The notes beneath the pieces are model-generated. The model did no database searches, was not told the DNA's origin, and saw only the letters and a program-made list of their open reading frames with translations. From an uncultured Campylobacter sp. (lineage in GTDB: Bacteria > Campylobacterota > Campylobacteria > Campylobacterales > Campylobacteraceae), in contig NZ_CAKZTI010000005.1 in the NCBI RefSeq assembly GCF_937921625.1, positions 1 through 64,000 of the forward strand: 64,000 bases of DNA, in the 5' to 3' direction. Shown here piece after piece: positions 15,403-24,547 of the stretch. The number at the start of each line of letters is the position of its first letter. Within the stretch, counting starts at the first letter, position 1. The position numbers and the translations under genes were made by a program.

Positions 15403-15899
15403 AATTTGTTTCTATAATAATGGGCTCAAAGAGCGATTACGAGGTCGTTTACGAAGCGGCTAAAATTTTAAACGAATTCGGCGCGCCGTACGAGATGATC
15501 GTATCTTCGGCGCACCGAAGCCCCGCCCGTACGGCCAAATACGTCGCAGACGCCGAGAAAAAGGGCGCGCAGGTTTTCATCTGCGCGGCGGGTATGGCGG
15601 CGCATCTTGCTGGGGCGGTCGCTGCAAATACGACCAAGCCGGTGCTGGGCGTCCCGCTCGGCGGTAGCGCGCTTAGCGGCGTAGATGCGCTGTATTCGAC
15701 CGTGCAGATGCCTGCGGGCATCCCCGTCGCGACGCTTGCGATCGGCAAGGCGGGCGCAAAAAACGCAGCGTATCTGGCGGTGCAAATTTTAGCTTTAAGC
15801 GACGAAGTGCTAAGCTCGAAGCTAAAGGCGGATCGCGCGGCAAAAGCGGAGGCGCTGAAAAAGGACTCCGAGCAGATCGAAGTGCTGCTTGAAGATTAA
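15399..15899 (+). CDS. purE: N5-carboxyaminoimidazole ribonucleotide mutase
   Basis: Converts N5-CAIR to CAIR in purine synthesis. The 166-residue protein has the class I PurE signature: IIMGSKSDYEV near the start, SAHRSPART with the catalytic His, FICAAGMAAHLAGAVAA, and PVLGVPLGGSALSGVDALYSTVQMPAGIPVATLAIG. The start is the ATG at 15399, preceded by AAGGAGATAGA and overlapping the previous stop; an in-frame upstream ATG lies inside the previous gene and lacks a ribosome site. The product is likely octameric and cytoplasmic. Confidence 0.95.
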   Translation: MKFVSIIMGSKSDYEVVYEAAKILNEFGAPYEMIVSSAHRSPARTAKYVADAEKKGAQVFICAAGMAAHLAGAVAANTTKPVLGVPLGGSALSGVDALYSTVQMPAGIPVATLAIGKAGAKNAAYLAVQILALSDEVLSSKLKADRAAKAEALKKDSEQIEVLLED

Positions 15900-15902
15900 T
15901 CT

Positions 15903-16358
15903 ATGAAAATTTTAAAATTGCGCGAAGGCTTTGAAATTTGCGGCCTAAAGACTCACACGAATAACGCAGATGAGATGAGCGGGCGAGGGGTGATCGCAAA
16001 TTTGTGGGGCGAGTTTTTAAAATTTAACGCTAGCAGAAGCAGCGCTGAGAAAAACGAAATTTATGCTGCGTATTACGACTATGAAAACGGCGCACAGGGC
16101 GAATGCACTTGCTCGAAGGAGGGACACCATAAAGAAAGCCACGACGAAGCTTGCAAATCCGCAAATCAGTGCTGTAAAAATGAGCGCGATGAAACCGGCG
16201 AAAAATTATGTATTGAAGCGGGCGATTACGCGGTTTTTGATTTTGCGAACGAGCCTACGAGAGCTGGCGAATACTGGGCTGAAATTTGGAAATTTTTTGA
16301 AAGTTCGAAGCTTCAAAGCGCTTTTCAAACGGACTTTGAAAAGCGCTTTGGAAGATAA
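15903..16358 (+). CDS. effector-binding (GyrI-like) domain protein with Cys/His-rich insert
   Basis: A 151-residue protein of the GyrI-like / AraC effector-binding fold: FEICGLKTHTNNADEM, IANLWGEFLKF, IYAAYYDYENG, GDYAVFDFAN and a final EYWAEIWKFFESS are the usual elements. No DNA-binding domain is attached. Between two strands, residues about 61-98 form an extra segment with six cysteines and four histidines (CTCSKEGHHKESHDEACK, then QCC and LC), unusual for the family and able in principle to hold a metal. It follows purE by 3 bases and precedes glyQ; a role linked to either is not evident. Confidence 0.7.
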   Translation: MKILKLREGFEICGLKTHTNNADEMSGRGVIANLWGEFLKFNASRSSAEKNEIYAAYYDYENGAQGECTCSKEGHHKESHDEACKSANQCCKNERDETGEKLCIEAGDYAVFDFANEPTRAGEYWAEIWKFFESSKLQSAFQTDFEKRFGR

Positions 16359-16391
16359 AATTTAAATTTACATATCGATAAAAGGATAAAA

Positions 16392-17390
16392 ATGACGTTT
16401 TCACAGATTATTTTGACGCTTCAAAACTACTGGCACGAGCAGGGCTGCTTGCTCGTTCAGCCATACGATATGCCAGCGGGCGCAGGCACCTATCATCAGG
16501 CTACATTTTTACGTAGCTTAGGAAGCAAACCTTGGCGCGCGGCATACGTAGCACCCTCGCGTCGCCCCACAGACGGGCGCTACGGCGAAAACCCAAACCG
16601 CCTCGGCGCGTATTATCAGTTTCAGGTGATCTTAAAACCGAGCCCGGATAATATCCAAGAGCTCTATCTAAAAAGCTTAGAGAAACTGGGGCTAGATCTT
16701 AAAAGCCACGATATCCGCTTTGTAGAAGATAACTGGGAGAGCCCGACGCTCGGGGCTTGGGGGCTTGGCTGGGAGGTTTGGCTAGACGGCATGGAGGTGA
16801 CGCAGTTTACCTATTTTCAGCAAGTAGGCGGCATCACGTGCGAGCTAATTAGCGGCGAGATCACCTACGGACTTGAGCGCTTGGCGATGTATCTGCAAAA
16901 CAAAGACGACGTTTACGACATCGTCTGGGACGACAAGGCGGGGCTAGTAACCTATGGCGACGTGCATAAAAGGGGCGAGTTTGAGTTCAGCAAATACAAC
17001 TTCGAGCTTGCGGATACTGCGATGCTTTTTAATCAGTTTGAAAACTGCTTCGGCGAGTGCAAAAGTATCCTAAAGCACGGCCTGGCGCTTCCTGCGTATG
17101 ATTACTGCATGCTCGCGGCGCACACGTTCAACGTCCTTGACGCGCGCGGAGCGATCTCGGTCACGCAGAGGCAGGATTATATTTTAAAGATCCGCGATCT
17201 TGCCAAAAACTGCGCGCTTTGCTACGCAGATCCGCAAAAATATATCGCTGAGCTGGACGCTGCGGCGTGCAGCGATAAAAAAGGCGGCAAAGACGGCGGC
17301 GCGGCGCCCGCTTCCTCCGCGAGCGTAAATTTAAAAAACGCCCACGGCAAGCAAAACGCCGCTGATAAAGCGGATAAAAGCGAAAAGTAA
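16392..17390 (+). CDS. glyQ: glycyl-tRNA synthetase, alpha subunit
   Basis: Catalytic subunit of the bacterial alpha2beta2 glycyl-tRNA synthetase. Typical from the first residues: [34 protein letters not shown], then [50 protein letters not shown], and [18 protein letters not shown]. At 332 residues it exceeds the usual 290-300 by a low-complexity tail after about residue 295 (Lys, Gly, Ala, Ser, Asn rich). The beta subunit gene glyS is not in the window. AAAGGATAAAAATG gives the start. Confidence 0.96.
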   Translation: MTFSQIILTLQNYWHEQGCLLVQPYDMPAGAGTYHQATFLRSLGSKPWRAAYVAPSRRPTDGRYGENPNRLGAYYQFQVILKPSPDNIQELYLKSLEKLGLDLKSHDIRFVEDNWESPTLGAWGLGWEVWLDGMEVTQFTYFQQVGGITCELISGEITYGLERLAMYLQNKDDVYDIVWDDKAGLVTYGDVHKRGEFEFSKYNFELADTAMLFNQFENCFGECKSILKHGLALPAYDYCMLAAHTFNVLDARGAISVTQRQDYILKIRDLAKNCALCYADPQKYIAELDAAACSDKKGGKDGGAAPASSASVNLKNAHGKQNAADKADKSEK

Positions 17391-17395
17391 AATTT

Positions 17396-18118
17396 ATGAA
17401 AACGGGCGAAATTTATGAAATTTTAAACGCCGCTGCGCCCTTTTGCGACGCAGAGGCGTGGGATAATAGCAGGCTTTTGCTTGGAAACTTGGATGATGAA
17501 ATTTCAAAAATCTATCTAAGCCTCGACGTTACTAGCGAGCTGGTGCGCGAGGCGGAGGCGGGCTCGCTTTTCGTGGTACACCACCCGCTGATTTTCAGTC
17601 CACTAAAATCGCTTGATCCGCGGCTGTATCCTGCAAATTTGATCTATGAGATGATCCGCAAAAACATCTCTCTCATCGCGATGCATACGAACTTTGACAA
17701 GCACGTTTTAAACGGGTTTATAGCGCGCGAAATTTTAAAATTTGAAATTACGGACGAGCGGGAATTTTTGGTTTTCATGCGCGCGGATTTGAGCTTTGAG
17801 GCTCTGTGCGCGGATATAAAACGCAAGCTTGGCATCGAGCACCTGCGCGCCGTGAAGACGAAAAATTTCATCCAAAATATCGCGCTTTGCACCGGCAGCG
17901 GAAGCGAACTAAATCAAAGCTTGGGCGTGGATTGCTTCATTACGGGCGACATAAAATATCACGCGGCGCTTCAAAATTTAGAAAACGGCGTGAGTTTAAT
18001 CGATATAAATCATTTTGAAAGTGAGCGCTATTTTGGGCGCGCGCTCGCACCTTTCTTGCAAAAAAGCGAAATTGAAGTTATAATAAGCGAGCAAAAAAAT
18101 CCATTTACGTATTATTAA
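17396..18118 (+). CDS. Nif3-like dinuclear metal centre protein
   Basis: A 240-residue member of the Nif3/YbgI/DUF34 family. The metal-binding residues are visible: VVHHPLIFSPLKS near residue 60, AMHTNFDK near residue 98 and the C-terminal DINHFESER near residue 201, together with CFITGDIKYHAA. Family proteins form hexameric toroids with two metals per subunit; the biochemical role is still debated (GTP cyclohydrolase-like or hydrolase activities have been proposed). It lies 5 bases after glyQ and 9 before the FlgZ-like gene, so is part of that operon. Confidence 0.88.
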   Translation: MKTGEIYEILNAAAPFCDAEAWDNSRLLLGNLDDEISKIYLSLDVTSELVREAEAGSLFVVHHPLIFSPLKSLDPRLYPANLIYEMIRKNISLIAMHTNFDKHVLNGFIAREILKFEITDEREFLVFMRADLSFEALCADIKRKLGIEHLRAVKTKNFIQNIALCTGSGSELNQSLGVDCFITGDIKYHAALQNLENGVSLIDINHFESERYFGRALAPFLQKSEIEVIISEQKNPFTYY

Positions 18119-18127
18119 AGGAAAAAG

Positions 18128-18835
18128 ATGAACAAATATTTAAGCCAATTGGTAGAGCTTTGCGAATTCGATAAGCAGCTGGACGGGTTTAAGCCTAAAA
18201 TCGAGGCCGCACAGGAGAAGCTGAGTAAAAAAAGCACTGAAATAAACGGCGCAAAAGAACAGATCGAAACTCTAAATGCGGAGATCGCCGAGCTAAAATC
18301 TCAAATTTTACAAGCAAACGCGCAGCTGAGCGCATTTTCGTCCAAGCTAAAAGGCACGGGCAAAAAAAGCGGCGCGGCAAAAACTGAAAAAGAGATCAAA
18401 GCCCTTAGCGTCGAAGAGGACATCGCCAAAGAGCAGCTCGAAGCCACAAACGAGGAGATCGAAAGGCTAGAAAAGATCGTAGCCGCAAAGGAAGCGCTTG
18501 TAAAGGAGCAGAGCGAAAAGCAAGAGGCGTTTGAAGCCGAGTTAAAAAGCTTGCAGGAGCAGGTAAGCGCCGAGATGGGCGAGGTCGAGGTCGCTCGCGG
18601 CGCGATCTACGCCAAGCGCGATAAATTAATGCAGGCGATGAACCCCAAAACCGTCTCATTCTACGAAAAGATCCGCAAGTGGGCGGGCAATACGGCAGTC
18701 TCGCCGGTGCGCAAACAGGCCTGCTACGGCTGCTTTATGCGCATAAGCGACAAGACCTACTCCGCGGTCATCAAAAGCGACGACATCGTAACCTGCCCGT
18801 ATTGCGGCAGAATTTTATATAAAGAAGCCGAGTGA
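18128..18835 (+). CDS. coiled-coil zinc-ribbon protein (FlgZ/HP0958-like)
   Basis: A 235-residue protein with a long antiparallel coiled coil (about residues 20-165, Glu/Lys/Ala rich) and a C-terminal C4 zinc ribbon: CYGCFMRI and, 23 residues on, CPYCGRILY. This is the CT398/HP0958 layout. In Helicobacter the orthologue binds RpoN and flagellin mRNA and is needed for flagellar assembly; that is established for H. pylori, inferred here. It sits downstream of the Nif3-like gene, the arrangement commonly seen in epsilonproteobacteria. Its stop overlaps the next start by 4 bases. Confidence 0.85.
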   Translation: MNKYLSQLVELCEFDKQLDGFKPKIEAAQEKLSKKSTEINGAKEQIETLNAEIAELKSQILQANAQLSAFSSKLKGTGKKSGAAKTEKEIKALSVEEDIAKEQLEATNEEIERLEKIVAAKEALVKEQSEKQEAFEAELKSLQEQVSAEMGEVEVARGAIYAKRDKLMQAMNPKTVSFYEKIRKWAGNTAVSPVRKQACYGCFMRISDKTYSAVIKSDDIVTCPYCGRILYKEAE

Positions 18836-20220
18836 TCTACACCGCCTTGGCGTTTTTGGCGTGGCTCGTCGCTACGCCTTTTATTTTTATCCTAAGCTTT
18901 AAAAAAAAATACCGCACGAGCCTGAAGGCGCGATTTTTTCTATACAAAAACCCCAAATTTAGCCCCGCTGCGGTGCACTTTCACGCTTGCAGCCTGGGCG
19001 AAGTAAACGCTCTTGCGCCGCTAATTTCTAAATTTGAGAGCGTCGCGCTTAGCACGACCACGCAGACGGGTTTTGATGCGGCGTGCGCGCTTACGTCGAA
19101 CTCTCGCTACCTGCCGTTTGAAAACTGGCTTCCGTTTTGGCTTACGGGCAGCCGCGCGCTGGTGATCTTTGAAGCGGAGCTGTGGCTAAATTTGATCCGT
19201 TCCGCTAAATCGCGCGGAAGCTACGTGATTCTGCTAAATGCGCGCATTAGCGATCGCTCGTACGCGAGTTATCTGCGCTTTAAGTTTTATTATCGCAAAG
19301 TGTTTGAAAATATCGATCTGGTGCTTGCGCAGAGCGAGCTTGATGCGGCGCGCTTGCGGGAGCTCGGCGCAAAAAATATAAAGGTCGCCGGCAACATAAA
19401 AAGCGCAAATATCGCCGTTGCGACGAAGGACTATTCCGCCGCGTCCGCAAATAGCTTTGTGCTTACGATCTCAAATACTCACGAGGGCGAAGAGGAGCTT
19501 ATTTTATCGAATTTAAACGATTTTATAAAATTTCGCAGTTCGCAAAATATGCCCGAAAAATACCAGCACGCAGCGAGTATCCGCAGCGAGACGGACTTGG
19601 CTGCGACTGATCTTCGCGACGAGCAGGGCTCGACCGAAGCGCTAAATTTAAACGCAGCTTCTTTGGATGCGGCGAGCTCAAGCGACGCTTCGTCCGCCGT
19701 GCCGAATACGGCGCCTTTAAACGGCCCGTCTTTAAATTCTGCTACACCGAATGCAGCGCCTGCGATCGCCATGTCGCAAAAGCTAAAAATCATCCTGGCG
19801 CCGAGGCATCCTGAGCGCTTCGAAAAGGTATGTGAAATTTGCAAGGCTTGGGCGCGCGAGCATGGGCTTAGCTTTGAGCGATTTAGCGACGGCGCGGGGC
19901 TTGGGAGCGATTTTATCTTGCTTGATGCCTTCGGTGAGCTGGCAAACTTTTATAAAATTTCAAACGTTGTAATCTTAGGCGGCAGTTTTTTGCGCAATAT
20001 CGGCGGACATAGCCCGATCGAGGCGGCGAGCTTCGGCGTGCCGATCATCAGCGGGCGATTTTTTCATAATCAAAAGGCGCTGTACGCGCTCGTACAAAAC
20101 ATCGCTCTATGCGGCGCAAACGAAATTTCAAACGCTTTAAAAGAGCCGCTAAAGAGCACGCGGATAGATAAAATTTGCGATCTGCAAGAGATAGAAAATT
20201 TAATTAAGGAAAGAATTTAA
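18832..20220 (+). CDS. waaA: 3-deoxy-D-manno-octulosonic acid transferase
   Basis: Transfers Kdo to lipid A in lipooligosaccharide synthesis; inner-membrane anchored by residues 2-22. Seen: the N-terminal HFHACSLGEVNALAPLI with the catalytic Glu, STTTQTGFDAA, FEAELWLNLI, LNARISDRSYASYLRF, LAQSELDAARL, GNIKSAN, and after an interruption ILAPRHPERF, VVILGGSFLRNIGGHSPIEAA. Residues about 235-315 are a low-complexity insertion of Ala, Ser, Asn, Pro and Thr inside the C-terminal Rossmann domain, absent from ordinary WaaA. GTG start at 18832 overlaps the preceding stop. Confidence 0.92.
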   Translation: MIYTALAFLAWLVATPFIFILSFKKKYRTSLKARFFLYKNPKFSPAAVHFHACSLGEVNALAPLISKFESVALSTTTQTGFDAACALTSNSRYLPFENWLPFWLTGSRALVIFEAELWLNLIRSAKSRGSYVILLNARISDRSYASYLRFKFYYRKVFENIDLVLAQSELDAARLRELGAKNIKVAGNIKSANIAVATKDYSAASANSFVLTISNTHEGEEELILSNLNDFIKFRSSQNMPEKYQHAASIRSETDLAATDLRDEQGSTEALNLNAASLDAASSSDASSAVPNTAPLNGPSLNSATPNAAPAIAMSQKLKIILAPRHPERFEKVCEICKAWAREHGLSFERFSDGAGLGSDFILLDAFGELANFYKISNVVILGGSFLRNIGGHSPIEAASFGVPIISGRFFHNQKALYALVQNIALCGANEISNALKEPLKSTRIDKICDLQEIENLIKERI

Positions 20221-20969
20221 TGCAAGAAAAAGCCTATAAGCTGCTAGCGGCGCAAGAAAATATCTCGCACAACGAAGCTAAAGCGCTCATCGACGCGGGG
20301 CTTGTGAGCGCGCGCGGCGCAAAGATCGCTCTAGCGCGCGAGATGCTCGGCGAAAATACTAAATTTAGCGTGATGAAGCCCGCAAAACCCGCGATCATTT
20401 ACGAGGATGAGAACGTTTTGGCGGTCAATAAGCCGCCCTTTATGAGTAGCGAAAATTTGGAAAAAATCTATAAATTCGGGCTTCTAAACCGCCTGGATAA
20501 GGAAACCAGCGGCGTCGTGCTACTGTATAAGAACGAAGAATTTCGCGAAGCGGCGATTGCGGAATTTAAAAATTTGCGCGTGAAGAAAAGCTACATCGCG
20601 ATCGTAAAAGGGATCGTGAGCGAAGAGATGAAATTTGACGAGCCCATTTTGACGATAAAGACCAGAAGCGGCGCCTTTTCTAAAATTTCGCCAAACGGCA
20701 AGAGCGCATTTAGCGAGGTTTATCCGCTTATGGTAAGCGGCAAAAAATCGCTCGTAAAGGTGCGGATCGAGACGGGCAGGACGCATCAGATCCGCGTGCA
20801 TCTAGCAAATGCGGGATTCGGCGTAATAGGCGATGAAAAATACGCTAAAAGCCGCGCAAAACGGATGTTTCTGCACTCATACGAGACTGAAATTTTAGGG
20901 CTTAAATTTAAAGCTCCGCTTGATAAAAGCTTCAACGAATTCGGCTTTGAAATTCCTAAAGAGCTCTGA
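20220..20969 (+). CDS. RluA-family RNA pseudouridine synthase
   Basis: A 249-residue pseudouridine synthase. An S4-like N-terminal part (about 1-45) precedes the catalytic domain, with AIIYEDENVLAVNKPPF, the catalytic-loop LLNRLDKETSGVVLLYKN, KKSYIAIVKG, and the C-terminal IETGRTHQIRVHLANAGFGVIGDEKY and MFLHSYETEILGLKF. The target uridines (23S rRNA or tRNA) cannot be assigned from sequence alone. The ATG overlaps the final base of the waaA stop codon (TAATG), so the two are translationally coupled. Confidence 0.9.
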   Translation: MQEKAYKLLAAQENISHNEAKALIDAGLVSARGAKIALAREMLGENTKFSVMKPAKPAIIYEDENVLAVNKPPFMSSENLEKIYKFGLLNRLDKETSGVVLLYKNEEFREAAIAEFKNLRVKKSYIAIVKGIVSEEMKFDEPILTIKTRSGAFSKISPNGKSAFSEVYPLMVSGKKSLVKVRIETGRTHQIRVHLANAGFGVIGDEKYAKSRAKRMFLHSYETEILGLKFKAPLDKSFNEFGFEIPKEL

Positions 20970-21035
20970 TATTCAATGGCTTTTAAGTTAATTTTAGGTA
21001 ACATCGCAAGTTTAAAAATTTTATAAGGGATCAAA

Positions 21036-22376
21036 GTGTTTGAGATCATAAGCGAGTCGTTTAAAAACGCGGTCAATAAATTAAAAACAATCGATGACGA
21101 AAAAGCTTTAAAAAACGCCTTGGAGACGCTAAAAAAGGCGCTTTTAAAGGCCGACGTGCACCACAAAGTCGTAAAGGATTTTTTGGCGCTTGTCGAAGCC
21201 GATCTTCGTATCGGTACGATAGGGCAGAAGCCGTTTTTGCAGTCCATCAAGACAAATTTGACTAAAATTTTAACGGCGCCTAGAGGCAGCAGCCAGGGAT
21301 TTGTGTTCGCTAGCACGCCTCCTACGGTAGCTTTGATGACGGGACTTCAAGGAAGCGGAAAATCTACAAGCACGATAAAACTTGCGAACTATCTGAAACT
21401 TCGTAAAAAAAAGGTCTTAGTCGCAGCGTGCGACTTGCAGCGCCTAGCCGCGGTCGAGCAGCTCCGTCAGTTGTGCGAAGCAAACGAGATCGAGCTATTT
21501 TTCATCGAGGGCGAGAGCGATCCGTTAAGGGTTGCGGAAAAAGCGCTAAGCAAGGCTAAGAGCGGGCTTTATGACGTACTGCTCGTAGATACGGCGGGAC
21601 GTCTTGCAATAGATGAGGCGCTAATGGCGCAGCTTGCGGAGATGAAAAAAGCTCTAAATCCGCATGAAATTTTTTACGTAGCGGACGCTATGAGCGGTCA
21701 AGACGGCATTAAAACGGCCGCTAAATTTGATGAAATTTTAGGCCTTACGGGCGTGATCTTAAGCAAATTTGACGCAGATACCAAAGGCGGCGTAGCTCTT
21801 GGTATCGCGCAGCAGCTTGGCATCCCGCTTCGCTTTATCGGAACCGGCGAGAAGGTGGCCGATCTGGAGGGCTTTATACCCGATAGAATCACTGGCCGCA
21901 TTATGGGCGAGGGCGATTTAGCGACGTTAGCCGAGAAAACAAGTGCCGTTTTTGACGAAAGAGAAGCCAAAGCTTTGAACAAAAAGATCAAAAAGGGCGA
22001 GTTTAATTTCAACGATTTCGTAAATCAGCTCGAAAGCGTGAAAAAGCTCGGCAATATGAAAAATTTAATCGGCATGATCCCGGGGCTTTCCGGAATGGCG
22101 AATAAGATAAAAGATATCGATTTGGAAAACTCAAAAGAGATACTTCATATCAAAGCGATGATCAGCTCTATGACGCCGAAAGAGCGCGAAAATCCGGATC
22201 TGCTAAATAATTCGCGTAAGCGCAGACTTGCTGCCGGCGCGGGGCTTTCGCAGGTGGAGGTGAACCGCTTTTTAAAGCAGTTTGCGGGCGCTTCGAAGCT
22301 TGCAAAGAAATTTTCAGGCAAGGGCGGCATGCAGGGGCTTGCCTCGATCGCTCAAAGGCAAAATTTACCGAGATAA
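21036..22376 (+). CDS. ffh: signal recognition particle protein Ffh
   Basis: GTPase that with 4.5S RNA targets nascent membrane proteins to FtsY. The 446-residue protein has an N domain (about 1-90), the G domain with the P-loop MTGLQGSGKSTSTIKLA near residue 105, DLQRLAAVEQL, the DTAGRLAID switch, and the SKFDADTKGG nucleotide motif near residue 245, then a Met-containing M domain from about 300 (LIGMIPGLSGMANK, RKRRLAAGAG) and the usual short basic end. GTG start. First gene of the conserved ffh-rpsP-KH-rimM-trmD-rplS cluster. Confidence 0.97.
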   Translation: MFEIISESFKNAVNKLKTIDDEKALKNALETLKKALLKADVHHKVVKDFLALVEADLRIGTIGQKPFLQSIKTNLTKILTAPRGSSQGFVFASTPPTVALMTGLQGSGKSTSTIKLANYLKLRKKKVLVAACDLQRLAAVEQLRQLCEANEIELFFIEGESDPLRVAEKALSKAKSGLYDVLLVDTAGRLAIDEALMAQLAEMKKALNPHEIFYVADAMSGQDGIKTAAKFDEILGLTGVILSKFDADTKGGVALGIAQQLGIPLRFIGTGEKVADLEGFIPDRITGRIMGEGDLATLAEKTSAVFDEREAKALNKKIKKGEFNFNDFVNQLESVKKLGNMKNLIGMIPGLSGMANKIKDIDLENSKEILHIKAMISSMTPKERENPDLLNNSRKRRLAAGAGLSQVEVNRFLKQFAGASKLAKKFSGKGGMQGLASIAQRQNLPR

Positions 22377-22390
22377 TTTCTCGGTAGAGT

Positions 22391-22434
22391 TTGCAGATGT
22401 TTAAGTTTTAGCCATCTGCAAGTTCTAAAACTTA
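22391..22434 (+). promoter_or_regulatory. two overlapping inverted repeats in the rpsP leader
   Basis: Stem 1: TTGCAGATG (22391-22399) pairs perfectly with CATCTGCAA (22413-22421). Stem 2: TAAGTTTTAG (22402-22411), lying in the loop of stem 1, pairs perfectly with CTAAAACTTA (22425-22434). The two can alternate or form a strained pseudoknot. The AAGGAG of rpsP follows at 22443-22448. Placement between ffh and rpsP suggests an mRNA switch controlling the ribosomal protein part of the operon, or termination-like processing after ffh. No T tract follows, so simple termination is less likely. Confidence 0.6.
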
Positions 22435-22454
22435 CAAAAATTTAAGGAGAAAAA

Positions 22455-22685
22455 ATGGCAACAGTTGTTAGGCTTACAAGAATCGGAAGAAAGAAGCAGC
22501 CTTTTTACCGCATCGTGGTAACAGATAGTAGAAAAAGACGCGACGGCGGCTTTATCGAGACGATCGGCTTTTACAATCCGTTAAAAGATAGCAATAATAT
22601 CAAATTCGACGCAGAGCGTTTGGCATACTGGAAGAGCGTAGGCGCGAAGTTAAGCGATAGAGTCGCTCAAATCACAAGCAAATAA
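22455..22685 (+). CDS. rpsP: 30S ribosomal protein S16
   Basis: Small-subunit protein of 76 residues, the normal length. [37 protein letters not shown], and [21 protein letters not shown] are all characteristic. TTAAGGAGAAAAAATG gives a strong ribosome site. Preceded by the unusual leader structure and followed after 1 base by the KH-domain gene. Confidence 0.98.
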   Translation: MATVVRLTRIGRKKQPFYRIVVTDSRKRRDGGFIETIGFYNPLKDSNNIKFDAERLAYWKSVGAKLSDRVAQITSK

Positions 22686-22686
22686 A

Positions 22687-22929
22687 ATGGTAGAAAATTT
22701 TATAAAAGAATACGCAAAGTTGATCGCCGACTATCCGCAGTCCGTCTCTACGCAAAAGCGGGTCGGTGAAAACTTTACCGAGATCATCGTCTATGCCGAC
22801 AAGGCCGACACCGGCAAACTCATCGGCAAGGACGGCAAAATGATAAACGCCATAAAGACCGTCATCATCGGCTATAAAGCAAAAGATCCGATTAATTATA
22901 AAATTACCGTCAAAGCCAAAGATGCCTGA
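22687..22929 (+). CDS. KH-domain RNA-binding protein (KhpA/YlqC-like)
   Basis: An 80-residue single KH domain: VSTQKRVGENFTEIIVYADKADTGKLIGKDGKMINAIKTVI contains the GxxG-type loop (IGKDG). The usual neighbour between rpsP and rimM in many bacteria. KhpA proteins bind RNA, often as a heterodimer with KhpB/Jag, affecting cell division and small RNAs in Gram-positives; the role in Campylobacter is less clear. It overlaps rimM by 8 bases. Confidence 0.9.
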   Translation: MVENFIKEYAKLIADYPQSVSTQKRVGENFTEIIVYADKADTGKLIGKDGKMINAIKTVIIGYKAKDPINYKITVKAKDA

Positions 22930-23452
22930 TGATCTTTTAGAGGTCGCGAAGCTCGGTCGGACTATCGGCCTAAAGGGCGCGGTTAAAATTTTTGATCGCA
23001 GCGACTTCCCCTCTCAGTTTAAAAAAGGCGCCAAATTTTATCTGCGAAACGGCGAAATTCTAGAAATTCTATCCTTCAACGGCGCAAATTCTAGCGCTAT
23101 TTTTAAAAATTACGAAAGCGTAGAAGCGGCGGCAAATTTAACCAACCAAATCATTTACCGAAGCAAAGAGGATACGCGGAAATTTTGCAAATTGCAAAAG
23201 GGCGAGTTCTTTTACTTCGATATTATCGGGCTTGAAATTTATGAAGACGGCGCGGTTTTGGGCCGCGTAAAAGACATATCGCAGATCGGAAGCGGTTATC
23301 TTTTTGAGGTAGAAACGGATGAAAACTTAATGTCACAGGCTTTGCCGAAAGAATTTTTTATCCCCTACGTGGACGCCTATGTGAAAGAAATTTCGCTTAG
23401 CGAGCGTAAAATTTTTACACAAAATGCGCGCGCGATTTTGGAAAACTCATGA
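22922..23452 (+). CDS. rimM: ribosome maturation factor RimM
   Basis: Assembly factor for the 30S head, binding S19. The 176-residue protein has the N-terminal barrel ([51 protein letters not shown]) and the C-terminal PRC barrel ([38 protein letters not shown]). Starts ATGCCTGATGATCTT inside the end of the KH gene and its stop overlaps the trmD start by 4 bases, consistent with translational coupling. Confidence 0.95.
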   Translation: MPDDLLEVAKLGRTIGLKGAVKIFDRSDFPSQFKKGAKFYLRNGEILEILSFNGANSSAIFKNYESVEAAANLTNQIIYRSKEDTRKFCKLQKGEFFYFDIIGLEIYEDGAVLGRVKDISQIGSGYLFEVETDENLMSQALPKEFFIPYVDAYVKEISLSERKIFTQNARAILENS

Positions 23453-24150
23453 ATTTTATCTTCGTTTCGCTATTTGAAAATCTCATCGCGCCGTATTTTG
23501 AGGACTCGATTTTAAAGCGCGCGGTCGATAAAAAAATAATCTCGACGCATTTTTTTGACCCGAGAAATTTCACGACAAATCGCTATAAAAAAGTAGATGA
23601 TTATATGATCGGCGGCGGCGCGGGGCTTTTGATCGGCACGGAGCCGCTTGCCGGAACGATCGAACACGTAAGAGCTAAATTTAAAAACGCCAAGTTTATC
23701 TACCTCTCGCCCGCCGGTAAAAAATTTAACCAAAACGATGCCAAGCGTCTAAGCGGCGAAGAGAGCCTATGCTTTATTTGCGGGCGCTATGAGGGGATAG
23801 ATGAGCGCATAGTCGAAAGATATGTAGATGAAATTTTTTGCATCGGCGATTTCGTTCTTACCGGCGGAGAGCTCGGCGCGCTTTGCATGTGCGATGCAAT
23901 AAGCCGCAACATAAAGGGCGTTTTGGGCAACGAAAGCTCGCTTGTCGAAGAAAGCTTTGAAGGCGGAATTTTAGAGGCGCCTGCATTTACAAAGCCTGAT
24001 ATTTTTGAAAATTTACCTATAGTTTCAGAGTTTTTAAAGGGTAATCACGCTAAAATGCGCAGTTTAAAAAATCAAATGGCGCTATGCAAAACGAGGTTCT
24101 TCCGCCCGGATATGTACCGAAAGATCGCCAAAAATAAAGGAAATTTATGA
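23449..24150 (+). CDS. trmD: tRNA (guanine37-N1)-methyltransferase
   Basis: Methylates G37 of tRNAs to prevent frameshifting; SPOUT-fold dimer with a trefoil knot. Key segments: [18 protein letters not shown] start, [47 protein letters not shown] and the knot with [23 protein letters not shown]. Length 233 residues, normal. Overlaps rimM upstream and rplS downstream by 4 bases each. Confidence 0.97.
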   Translation: MNFIFVSLFENLIAPYFEDSILKRAVDKKIISTHFFDPRNFTTNRYKKVDDYMIGGGAGLLIGTEPLAGTIEHVRAKFKNAKFIYLSPAGKKFNQNDAKRLSGEESLCFICGRYEGIDERIVERYVDEIFCIGDFVLTGGELGALCMCDAISRNIKGVLGNESSLVEESFEGGILEAPAFTKPDIFENLPIVSEFLKGNHAKMRSLKNQMALCKTRFFRPDMYRKIAKNKGNL

Positions 24151-24503
24151 AAAACAAGTATATCCAAGCGTTTGAGGACGCTCAGATCACAAGCAAAAGT
24201 GTGCCTGATTTCCGTGCCGGTGACACCTTAAAGGTAGCCATCAGGATCAAAGAGGGCGATAAGAGCAGAATTCAAAATTTTGAAGGCACCTGCATTGCGC
24301 GCCGCGGAAATGGCGTCGGCGAGACCTTTATCATCCGCAAGATCGGCGCAAATGGCGTCGGCGTAGAGAGAATTTTCCCGATCTACAGCGAAAGCATTGA
24401 AAGTATCGAGGTTCTAAGAAAAGGACGCGTTCGCCGTGCGAAGCTATTTTACCTACGCGACAGACGCGGTAAAGCGGCTAAAATCAAAGAGCTTCGAAAA
24501 TAA
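24147..24503 (+). CDS. rplS: 50S ribosomal protein L19
   Basis: Large-subunit protein at the subunit interface; 118 residues, normal length. [52 protein letters not shown], and [21 protein letters not shown] are typical. AAAGGAAATTTATG start overlaps the trmD stop. Last gene of the cluster; a terminator-like hairpin overlaps its stop. Confidence 0.98.
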   Translation: MKNKYIQAFEDAQITSKSVPDFRAGDTLKVAIRIKEGDKSRIQNFEGTCIARRGNGVGETFIIRKIGANGVGVERIFPIYSESIESIEVLRKGRVRRAKLFYLRDRRGKAAKIKELRK

Positions 24504-24547
24504 TCTTTTAAATTTACGCTTCGCAATTCAAAGGGAAGCTCTTTTTA
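24487..24547 (+). terminator. terminator after rplS
   Basis: AAAGAGCTTC (24487-24496, within the last codons of rplS) pairs perfectly with GAAGCTCTTT (24535-24544), and the right arm runs into TTTTTAT. An inner alternative (GCTTC with GAAGC, 24518-24539) is also possible. A second hairpin, GCGCGAGATTTT with AAAATTTCGCGC (about 24551-24576), lies just downstream. The rest of the gap to 24797 is AT-rich with no gene. Confidence 0.6.
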
